In this document: one piece after another, positions 17,493 through 25,051 of the stretch
How the letters are laid out: each line of letters begins with the position of its first letter
How positions within the stretch are numbered: position 1 is the stretch's first letter
NCBI GenBank assembly: GCA_964058805.1
Contig: CAXKVV010001836.1
Coordinates: 1-25,051 of the forward strand
Source of the DNA: Schoenoplectus triqueter
Taxonomy: Eukaryota; Streptophyta; Magnoliopsida; Poales; Cyperaceae
Direction of reading: 5' to 3'
Length of the DNA: 25,051 bases
The notes under the pieces: model-generated
Databases searched by the model: none
Told to the model about the DNA's origin: nothing
The model's input: only the letters and a program-made list of their open reading frames with translations
Position numbers and translations under genes: made by a program

Positions 17493-19448
17493 TTCTCCAA
17501 GATTTTGGTGTGGGGATTAATGGAGTTGAACCAAGTGGAGAGAAGAAAACGAAACAGAACAAAAATAATAATAATTGAAGGCCTTGGTAGTTGGTATGAT
17601 ACAGTAGCACTACCAGCCTACCTGGCAAATTGCAAATCCAAGTCAAGCGGATTGGTTATTGTCTCATACAATAAAATATAAATAGAGAAAAATCAATCAG
17701 ATGGAAGTGCACCACACGAATAGTATCTTACCAGGAGATATTTGTCTTTTCGTTTTTTTTCAATAATGCCACTACTGTCTTGAGTTTTTCATTTTTCTTT
17801 TCTTTTAAAAAAAGAGATACGAGATAAATAAAACCCTCACCAAGAAAATCCAACGAGGATAATCTATGCTATATATCACATGGTACCTTATTGTTGTCTC
17901 AGTGTCTCACACGTGCTAGTTTTAATGTTATAAACGTGCGAAGCTACAAGTGATTGAACCCACCAGTGTGCCGAATCATGCTCACTGATTTAAAAGCAAA
18001 AGGCTAAACTTGAATAAAGCTTCGAAATACTAATGGAATCAATAGTGAAAAAGTAAAGAAATTTTCAATGGGTTCAAATTTGTCATGCATAAAATTTACA
18101 ATGGGTTCAAATTAGCATATTTTGTCATGCATAAAATTATTTACTTTTACTATTACTGTAGATGAAAAAATAAATAATAAAATTTGTTTTTTTTTCTCGG
18201 CGGGGCAATTAACAGGGAATAAAAAGTCAGTATTAGTTTATATTTATTTTTTACGATAAATCCGTAAGCTATATTTTGTAACTGTATTAACTAACTCAAG
18301 AGGTTTAATAACTATTGCCAGTTGAAATTTGCTGGTTTGCCCAGTAATCAAAGAAAAGACAAAAAAAAAAAATAGAACTCAAATTTCAAATCCAACTCAC
18401 TTTTTAATTTGTGCTACAAGATGCCATCAATTAACTTTCTAATTTATATTTCAAAATTTATAACTCAAATTTCAAATTCAAATAGCCAATCTTGTTAATT
18501 TTTACGGCAAATGTATACTCCTAAAATTTCATAATTTTCCGATCTCATTTGATCCAAGATCAAATGAAAAAAAAAACTTAATCCATTTTTTTTTAAAAAA
18601 AAAATTGGAATATTTTCATTGAAGAAACATAAGTATAAATGGTACCACAATCCAGTACCCGATACCGTAGGAAATTACTAGTTATAAGCTAAACGAAAAC
18701 AGAAATTAACATCAGGCAACTAATCTGTTTTGAAATACATCAACTACTATTAAAATCAGTCATCATGCTGAGCAAGAAAGAAAGAAAAAAAAAGGAATTT
18801 ATTGTTCTATTTAGTTAATGTACGTCTAGTTTGACAAGCATAATTTTATTATGAATTTATTTTTTAAAAGGGAATATTCAAATGCAGCGTGATTGATTGC
18901 ATATCAGTTGAAGCATTGAATCTGACGAAAAATAAAGAAAGAAAGAAAAAAGCATCACTATTCACATCAATTACATGTGAGCCACTTATTTTCGCAATTA
19001 CCCCCCATTAAATGCGACATATGCGAGACAAAAAAAAATAAACTTATTTCAACTACCACGAGTTATTCGAATCCAGTCATATTACGACTCTTAAGTCTTA
19101 TCTATGAAATATTCATTCATTGGGCATAATTTCCAAAGCTTTGTAGAGACTAAAGAGGGACAAAATTTTTGAAATCAGCGAGTATAACTACTAAATAATA
19201 ATTAGTATCAATCATTTTCAACCCCAGTTATAAATATCCCTACAAAAGCAATGTTTGTGTACAATTGTGCAGCAATAATTGCAGCTAAGGGAAAAAGGGA
19301 AAATCAACTTGACTGGGATAGATGATAGTTTATCAGGATCTATTGGCTAAGATAAAAGCAGTTTCCAAATCAGACCAAATTTTGAAACAAAAAAATTGTA
19401 TTCTTTTTCTTTCTTCCGATTTTTTGGGTTTATCATATGTGAGGAAAG
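17493..19448. other. Transporter promoter region and AT-rich intergenic DNA
   Basis: No gene. The first 400-500 bases upstream of the transporter ATG (17493-18000) must contain its leader and promoter. An AT-rich TATA-like stretch lies at 17669-17684, read on the minus strand, and a G-box at 17909-17916. Farther out is A/T-rich DNA with a local duplication at 18066-18141 (units starting CAATGGGTTCAAATT and ending GTCATGCATAAAATT, the second with an 11-base insert) and long A and T runs at about 18560-18605. From 18600 to 19448 I see nothing recognisable. Confidence 0.5.
17909..17916 (-). promoter_or_regulatory. G-box/ABRE-like element (GCACGTGT) upstream of the transporter
   Basis: The palindrome CACGTG at 17910-17915 sits about 420 bases upstream of the start codon in an otherwise AT-rich promoter. 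The full 8-mer is identical to the one in intron 1. Polyol transporters are often osmotic-stress or ABA responsive (established knowledge), which makes an ABRE-type site plausible. A single such site is not proof. Confidence 0.4.
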
Positions 19449-19631
19449 TCAGGGAAAGTGACACGTAAGCATAAAAAATGATATTTTTCCACATCCGGAT
19501 CCGGATCTACTTTTATCTCCTGTCCAAAATAGTCCGGGATGAAATTTGCTGCTCTTCAGCGTGCCAAGCATCTTACGACCTTCTCGGTTTCTCACTATAT
19601 TAATTTTCTCTTCGGTGGTTTTTAACCGTCT

Positions 19632-19712
19632 GATTTTATGAGTAGATTTCTGCGCATTGATTTTACGAGTAGGTTCCCTCTTGTCGATTTTACGGGTAAT
19701 AGATTCTGACCT
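19632..19712. repeat. 27-bp tandem repeat, three units
   Basis: GATTTTATGAGTAGATTTC starts at 19632, GATTTTACGAGTAGGTTCC at 19659 and GATTTTACGGGTAATAG at 19686, an exact 27-base period with increasing divergence. On the minus strand the repeat is part of a 94-codon open frame (19733-19449) in which it shows up as a nine-residue protein repeat (TRKI-type). The surrounding 19440-19740 block is GC-richer than its neighbours and includes a CCGGATCCGGATC word at 19495-19507. It may be a remnant of an unidentified mobile element. Confidence 0.75.
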
Positions 19713-19829
19713 AAATAAATCAGAGATGTCCACTCCCTCTCATGACAATGAACGTACTTGATTTTTAACAAAATTAAGATCAAAACTCGAAAATACAAAT
19801 AGAGTATAGTTTGAGGACTCATACTAACC

Positions 19830-20080
19830 CCCCGTTAGTTAAACATTTTAAAGCGCTTTAAGCACTTTAAAGTATCAAACGAAAGTGATTTAAGATGTCG
19901 TAAAATTAAAGTAGCTCCATAGGTGCTTTAAAATTAAGACATCAATTTTTCTTTGTTTTAACATCTTTTACACAAATTATTTCATCTATTTATTTACTAC
20001 TATCAAACACCACTGCTTTAAAGTGATTTAACTTTTACTCCGGTTTAACTTTACTATGGTTGCCAATGTGATTTAATTAT
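19830..20080. mobile_element. Possible MITE remnant with CTTTAAAG palindromes
   Basis: The left side (CCCCCCGTTAGTTAAACATT, then TTAAAGCGCTTTAAGC, CACTTTAAAGTATCAAACG) and the reverse of the right side (GTTAAATCACTTTAAAGCAGTGGTGTTTGATAG) share the words GTTAAA, CTTTAAAG and the TATCAAAC/GTTTGATA motif in matching order. Ends and target duplication are not resolved, so this is tentative. Confidence 0.35.
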
Positions 20081-20094
20081 TTAAATTGACATTT

Positions 20095-20240
20095 AAAAAA
20101 ATTAATAATAATGATAATGATGCTAATAACATTTCTATTATTATTAGTATATTATTAACATCATTATCATTATTATTAATATATCATCATCATCATTTTC
20201 TTTATCATATTTATTTATTTATTTATTATTATTTTTTCAT
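20095..20240. repeat. AT-rich (ATT)n/(ATC)n simple-sequence tract
   Basis: Alternating ATT, ATC and TTTA units continue directly into the SINE-like copy at 20210-20353. This mirrors the simple repeat that follows copy 2 (12770-12857). The short open frame over it (Ile/His-rich) is not a gene. Confidence 0.7.
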
Positions 20241-20353
20241 CAATATTATTATTATCATTGATATTTGATATCTCTGATTTTATGCTTTCATATTGGATTT
20301 CATTTCTAGCCTGCCCTAATTTATTTGAGATTAAAGACTTTGTTATTTTTGTT
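20210..20353 (+). mobile_element. Au-like SINE / dispersed repeat (copy 3)
   Basis: On the plus strand the body (ATCATTGATATTTGATATC.., TGGATTTCATTTCTAGCCTG, CCCTAATTTATTTGAGATTAAAG) ends in ACTTTGTTATTTTTGTTATTTG, a decayed TTG-type tail. Its reverse complement aligns with copy 2 over at least 130 bases, apart from the 33-bp duplication found only in copy 2. Copies 2 and 3 are therefore inverted members of one family about 7.6 kb apart. Confidence 0.6.
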
Positions 20354-20533
20354 ATTTGACATTTTATAAATTTAAATAGCAAGGATTTCAGTTTTTAGGG
20401 AATAAATACTGATGGATACACATCTTTTTGCATGCACAGAAAATTATTATAAGAAAAGTGCATCTAGGTCTTTACATGGTTCGTCCAGCTTGGTTATCGC
20501 CAGCCAAGAGAGAACAAAAAACAAAACAAGTAA

Positions 20534-20594
20534 TTTCACGGAAAACCAGCTATCTCCCATCTTGGTTGGCTTTTCACCCCTAGCCAGAAGTCAC
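20534..20594 (-). pseudogene. Fragment of organelle-type large-subunit rRNA (probable NUMT)
   Basis: On the minus strand this reads TGACTTCTGGCTAGGGGTGA, then AAAGCCAACCAAGATGGGAG, then ATAGCTGGTTTTCCGTGAAAT. This matches the conserved domain-II segment of bacterial-type 23S rRNA (TGACTTGTGGCTGGGGGTGA, AAGGCCAATCAAACCGGGAG, ATAGCTGGTTCTCC.. as I recall it). AAAAGCC and GGTTTTCCG(C/T)GAAAT look closer to plant mitochondrial 26S than to plastid 23S, whose segment differs at GAAATGCCACTC. About 60 bases are recognisable; the sides do not continue as rRNA. The flanks (20440-20660) are also GC-richer than the surroundings and may belong to the same insertion. The plus-strand open frame over it (20412-20699) is a by-product. 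Confidence 0.65.
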
Positions 20595-20699
20595 CCTATT
20601 CCTCCTGAAGGCTGCTCAATAGCATTCCAGAAAAAATGGAGGACCAAATTTTCAAGCTTCAACAATAATTCTAAAATAACGGCTAAAGTTTCAAACTAA

Positions 20700-20960
20700 A
20701 ACTGCTCTTTTTTTTTTCTCAAAATAAAATGAATATGGATAATAAATTAGAGCCCAAGTTTTAAACTCTTAACCACTAAGGCTCTGTTTAGATCTCTCCC
20801 AGACAGAATTTCTTTTAAAATTCCAGTTTTTTTAGTTGCAAAGTTTGTTGGTTCAAACTTCCAAAGTGTTAATTGAGTTAATTAATTTATGAAAAAGAAG
20901 TTACTGAAGATGACAACGGCACAAAACACACCTTAATAATTTTTAGGTGAATCCAGACTT
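20700..20960. other. Gene-free AT-rich interval
   Basis: Nothing recognisable apart from a CTCTGTTTAGATCTCT word at 20783-20798, of a type common at plant MITE ends, with no matching partner found. Confidence 0.4.
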
Positions 20961-20964
20961 ATGT

Positions 20965-21440
20965 TACGCGGCACTTTATATACCTAGTCGAACAAGTACC
21001 GGGTGTGTATCGGGCACGGGTACGCGTTGGGTATGGTACGAGTACGTCATATGACGTATCAGATTATTTTAATTGGTTTGACCGGACGATACGGTCTCCG
21101 GTACGTTTGGGTGCGGCTTTGGTATGACTGAGTGCGGCTCCGATATGGCTAGATGCGGTCAAACTCAAAAAATTCAAAAAATCAAATGCGTAAGTGAGAT
21201 TTGAATCCAAGAGTCTGCTACACCTATTAATGCATTAGATCGCTACACAATCTCTTTACTTGTGTTAATAGTGGTTGATATATATATATATTATATTTAT
21301 CTATTTTTTTTATTTTTTATGTATTATATATTTATTTTTATTTAAAAAATATTATATATATTATCGTATTCATATCATAAATTTTTAAAATTGACTTATC
21401 ACCATATTCGCATCGTATCCAATATAATATTCACACCCGC
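20965..21440. mobile_element. Unclassified dispersed element rich in TACG/TGCGG words
   Basis: A GC-richer island (20980-21165) with repeated GGTACG and GGGTACG words and a degenerate ~21-base repeat around GTGCGGCT (21108-21165) stands out from AT-rich DNA. It is followed by AAGTGAGATTTGAATCCAAG, a tRNA-like GATTTGAATCC word, then AT repeats. It ends in ATTCGCATCGTATCC and CACACCCGCACTC, which echo the left end in inverted form. No open frame. A similarly built element, inverted, lies at 23340-23760. The class is unknown; a non-autonomous DNA element is most likely. Confidence 0.4.
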
Positions 21441-21947
21441 ACTCATGCAAAGCAACTCGAGACACATAGAGCATATAGAAATATAGTCGCATCATGACAA
21501 AAAGCTGCTCTTTCCGAGCTACATTTACAATTCATTTAATTGGAATGGAGTCCCTGCACTCCTATCCTATGTAAATTTGATTGATTTTCAATCAAATGGG
21601 AGTTTTATGATTTAATCTAGGAAATTGCCATCAACACTAATAAAAAAAAATTACTTATTCATCTCCATCCAAATGTTAGATCAAGATATCGGAGGACAAC
21701 CAGAGCAAAGCAAGATGCAATTTTTATGTAGCTCATTTGACCATTTTAAAGTTGTTTCTTTTACCGAGATTAAATAACATTCTTTTAATATTACAAAATT
21801 AATAAATATTGAATATAGTTGAAATCAAATGTTTCAAAAAAAAATTGTCTGGACATCAAAGGTGTTGAGGTTGATTTTGGGTTAAATTGCGTCTTAAAGT
21901 ATAAATTAAGCTGGGCGAAAATGAAATAATGCCGAATATTTTTAAAT
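21441..21947. other. Gene-free AT-rich interval
   Basis: No gene or repeat recognised. Poly-A runs at 21640-21650 and 21837-21844. Confidence 0.5.
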
Positions 21948-22160
21948 GGAAGTAGGTGAGGTTTAAAGTCCTTTAAATCAAAAAGTTAGTTCATTTTTTT
22001 TCGAATTGTTGATTTAACATCGAGATTCATACTTTCAATAAACTCTAAGGTTTGATAATCGTATTTCAATGATCATTATAAATCTCAATATAAAATTAAT
22101 AGCTTGAGAAAACTTTGAACTAACTTTTTAATTCAAAGGGTTTTGAACCTCCTCACTTCC
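21948..22160. mobile_element. Mutator-type MITE, copy B (213 bp)
   Basis: Starts GGAAGTAGGTGAGGTTTAAA and ends GGTTTTGAACCTCCTCACTTCC. The arms pair inward through CAAAAAGTTAGTTCA and its reverse TGAACTAACTTTTTAATTC. It is flanked by a perfect 9-bp direct repeat TTTTTAAAT (21939-21947 and 22161-22169). The internal phrases CATCGAGATTCATACTTTCAATAA and the AATCTC..ATGTAAAAT type reappear in copy A at 13510-13701, so the two are one family. No coding capacity. Confidence 0.9.
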
Positions 22161-22169
22161 TTTTTAAAT

Positions 22170-23030
22170 TGAAGATAATGTAGCTGTTTGGAATATTAAA
22201 TTTAAATATATCTATTATTTTTCTCCTTTCTATTTTTTATATATACATTAAGCTATTTTTTTTCAGAATATACATTAAACTTAGACTATCCCCGAGACAT
22301 TACAATTATACATAAATTTACTACAAAATACGACTCTTATCCATATACAAGATTATATTTATCCTAATCTATATAAAAAATAGAATAAACTACGGATATG
22401 ATTTGGTTCTCATTTATAGGTATTCAAATGAAGGTATCAAATTTTTTATCAGATCCGACCTAAATGACTTATTTAATTTTTTTATTAAATTTGTAATTAG
22501 CATGAATTAAAATTTGTTCATATATTAATTATGATTAATTATATATTAATTAACATCTAAATTACTTAATTAATTTATTTGAATTAGATCATCTTGGACT
22601 ATGAGCTGACTGTATCTAGTTGAATAAAAAAATTTGACTTAAAATAAGTCAATTTGAGTAAAAATAATAAAATAATAACAATCAGATCCGAAGTAACACC
22701 AAATGAGGATCATTGGCATGACACCCATATACTCAATGAATTGAGACGCCGCCGTAGTACTCATTAACTGTAATTCTTTTATGGAAGCTGATAACCGTAC
22801 CCATAGATTTATCCCAAAATATATTCCCATCTTGACCGATCTTATTTGTGGTGTTATTTGTGATAAATAAATCAATTATTATTGACTTGTACAATTGTAT
22901 TAGCATTTAATCGTAATAGTTCCACCTTTTTGTCCCAAAAAAGAAAATCCCAAGGTCATGATAATGTGTCAATATAATATTTAATAATATGTCTCACTAC
23001 ATATTTAGTTTTTTTTTCACTTCATAGCTA
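22170..23030. other. Gene-free AT-rich interval with a small higher-GC block
   Basis: Mostly AT-rich. A short hairpin, TTGACTTA-AAA-TAAGTCAA, lies at about 22634-22652. The block 22680-22860 has more balanced composition and a 78-codon minus-strand frame (22875-22639), but I do not recognise the protein. It is probably a fragment of a mobile element. Confidence 0.4.
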
Positions 23031-24190
23031 TTTATATCATTATGTGTGTTACTTATATTTTATAAGTGAATTATTGATATTAATTATGTAAAAATATTAG
23101 GGTAAATGTCATATGCATACAATAATTCATTTTGATCTTATTTATATCAATTATATATTATTTATATTTCACAAATGAACTATTTACATTAGCTAAGTAA
23201 ACACAATAACTTTCATATACCAATAAAATTGATTAGTGAACTACTACGCTTTGATTCAATTTATATCAATTTCATGGGCTATTTATATTTTCATAAATGA
23301 ACTATTTACATTAATTATGTACTTATATTATAATAATTAATGATTTAAAATATGAATTTCAATATGTGTGCGGATAGTCATCATATATCGCATATGTGAA
23401 TTTTCATATAGTCTTATGTGCGGATTTTATATCTATAATATAATAAATAAAAGCATTAAATAGTAAAAAAAAATAAGAAGGTTATTTAGTGGTTTTGGTG
23501 CTTATACAATAGCACATTTGTGCAAGTTTGAATCTCAATAAATGCATATTATTTTCTGAATTTTGGAGGTATTTTTTGTGACATAAACCAAATATTTGGC
23601 AAACTTTGTAGATTTTCTATGATGTATACTGCATACTGGGCCACACAAGTGGCATACTGAGCCAAAATGATATATTAATATCGCATATTATTTTAAGCAT
23701 GGTCAGACCACCGCATACGCATATGCAGCTGCAACGATCATATTTTAAAATAGTGATAATAACTGTCACATATCAATACACTAATCTCTCAATAAGCTCT
23801 TTTACTTTAATGCTATTTATATCAATTTTATTGATTTATTTATACTAATTCAACTAGTTATTAATAATTATTATATAAATATTTACTTCATGATGTTATT
23901 TGTAGTGCTTTTAACATCGTATGACATATTTATGCTTAGATATTTTTTCTATTTATATTTTATGTGATGTTCCTTAATATCTAATGTAGAATGACATGCA
24001 TCGACTTATTTAAAATAATTTATTAAAGACAAAGACATGATGTTTGAATGTGAGCCATTTATACATATTTCTATCTATTTAGATATATCATAACAACTTT
24101 TATAAATGATATGCAATACCTTTTAAGCTATTTATAGTTGTTAAATACACTATTTATACGGAATTTCACTAGTTATTAGTGACAATAAGA
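23031..24190. repeat. Degenerate tandem array, ~110-120-bp unit, interrupted by an insertion
   Basis: The word TTTATATCA(A) followed by TTATATT, AAATGAACTATTTACATTA and ATTATGTA recurs at 23031, 23141 and 23260, giving spacings of 110 and 119. It starts again at 23816, with a further diverged unit near 24127 (CTATTTATAG..ACTATTTATAC..ACTAGTTATTAG against CTATTTATATC..ATTTATACT..ACTAGTTATTAAT). The second half of unit 2 (ATAACTTTCATATACCAATA) aligns with sequence after the insertion (ATAACTGTCACATATCAATA at 23759). The third unit is therefore broken by the ~400-bp element at 23340-23757. Confidence 0.65.
23340..23757. mobile_element. Inserted element splitting the tandem array; related to 20965-21440
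   Basis: The ends ATTTAAAATATGA (left, about 23343) and TCATATTTTAAAAT (right, to about 23752) are inverted repeats, with GCATATGTG and CATACGCATATGCAG words just inside. Inside, in reverse orientation, lies a GAGATTCAAAC-type word comparable to the GATTTGAATCC word of the element at 20965-21440, again followed by ATGCATATT and CGCAT motifs. The local ATAATAA near both sides (TATAATAATT left, GATAATAACT right) may be the target duplication. No open frame. Confidence 0.5.
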
Positions 24191-25051
24191 AAATTGAATT
24201 ATATAATTTATATTATATTTGCATATAAATTAATTAAATCTAAATAGAAGCAAATAAAAAATTATCAGTTATGAAGAAAAATAATAAAATGCCAAGATGA
24301 AATATTTTTTTAATCATGTTTGTTCGGAAAAAGATCTTTCATCCAACATGAAAAGGCTAATTTCTGCTTGAAAAAAAATTAAAGTAGCAAATAGCTGCAA
24401 AATGAATGTAAATATTTATGTGCAATATTTTTCGATCTCAAACCCAAATTCAGTAAAAGCACGAAAGATAAATAATCATGAACTAAAAATACTAGAGAGA
24501 CGTAAATTAAAATATGACTAAAACTAATATAAATTAAAAAAAGACTAGAATGTACGAAAAAAATCCATATGGAAGTAAAAACGCTCATATATGATATCAT
24601 AATAAGCATATTGAATGAATATCTTGCATTGACTTTGATTTTTGATAAGTATTAGGACTTTTTATTTTGAATAATATTCAACAAAATAAAAGAAAAGTTG
24701 TCAGAGAAAAATAATGAAAGCCACACATTTTAGTGAGAAAAAAGAAGATACTGACAAAAATTATGAATCCATCATGCACAGAATCATACGGAAAAAGAAG
24801 AGGAAATAGAGGACATTAATTGCTTTGTGTGGATGTGCAATCATAATCATAGGGAGAAAGAATGAAAATAGAGATTGGAAATTGCATGTGTCTATTGCCT
24901 TGATAATTTCTTCAAAGAAAAATGTGCGATACTTATAAAATTTTACCTTTTCGTTTCATCAATGAAGAGACGCTTTATGTTTTAAATTCAGTTACTATAA
25001 GTGGAAAGTGTTAACTAAAATAGCGGAACTAAAAAATAGAAAGTTTCGTTT
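24191..25051. other. Gene-free AT-rich interval to the right edge
   Basis: No gene, RNA or mobile element recognised. The longest frame (24379-24609, minus) is a hydrophobic, Leu/Ile/Ser-rich product of AT-rich DNA and is not convincing. Confidence 0.5.

Noticed and set aside
20412..20699. Plus-strand open frame (95 codons) as a protein gene
   Set aside because: It runs antisense through the LSU-rRNA-like segment; such frames are a classic misannotation.
23031..23340. CRISPR-like array
   Set aside because: Units are directly adjacent, diverged and about 115 bp long, without constant repeat/spacer structure, in a plant genome.
24379..24609. Hydrophobic small membrane protein on the minus strand
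   Set aside because: Composition is what AT-rich random DNA gives; no conserved motif or context.

Overview
This is nuclear DNA of a flowering plant. It holds two intron-rich genes with canonical GT..AG introns, a telo-box promoter motif, very AT-rich intergenic DNA, and a typical plant mix of mobile elements (Ty3/gypsy gag, Au-like SINE tails, foldback MITEs). The species cannot be fixed from the sequence alone.

Layout. (1) 1-1268: decayed Ty3/gypsy gag on the minus strand, running off the left edge. (2) 1269-3060: gene-free DNA, ending in a GC-rich promoter/5' leader with a telo-box. (3) 3374-11999, plus strand: a complete 16-coding-exon gene for a five-RRM protein of the RBM19/Mrd1 family (838 aa as modelled), a factor for pre-18S rRNA processing. 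Its start codon is split by the first intron (AT|G). (4) 12000-14367: the tail-to-tail interval between the two genes, holding a long-TIR element with a SINE inside it and a Mutator-type MITE. (5) 14368-17492, minus strand: a complete 4-exon polyol/monosaccharide transporter (PLT family, 492 aa). The usual TM1 proton-site Asp is replaced by His. (6) 17493-25051: a long gene-free tract with a 27-bp tandem repeat, a third SINE copy, a short fragment of organelle-type large-subunit rRNA (probable NUMT), a second copy of the Mutator-type MITE with a perfect 9-bp target duplication, two related GC-richer dispersed elements, and a degenerate ~115-bp tandem array interrupted by one of them.

The two genes look independent: one is a nucleolar ribosome-biogenesis housekeeping gene, the other a plasma-membrane or tonoplast sugar-alcohol/H+ symporter. 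They converge, so their 3' ends share the MITE-loaded interval. I found no operon-like system, CRISPR array or clearly new biological system. The most interesting signals are the split start codon (which becomes a start-stop AUG-UAA if the intron is retained), the Asp-to-His change in the transporter, and the nested and paired transposon structures.
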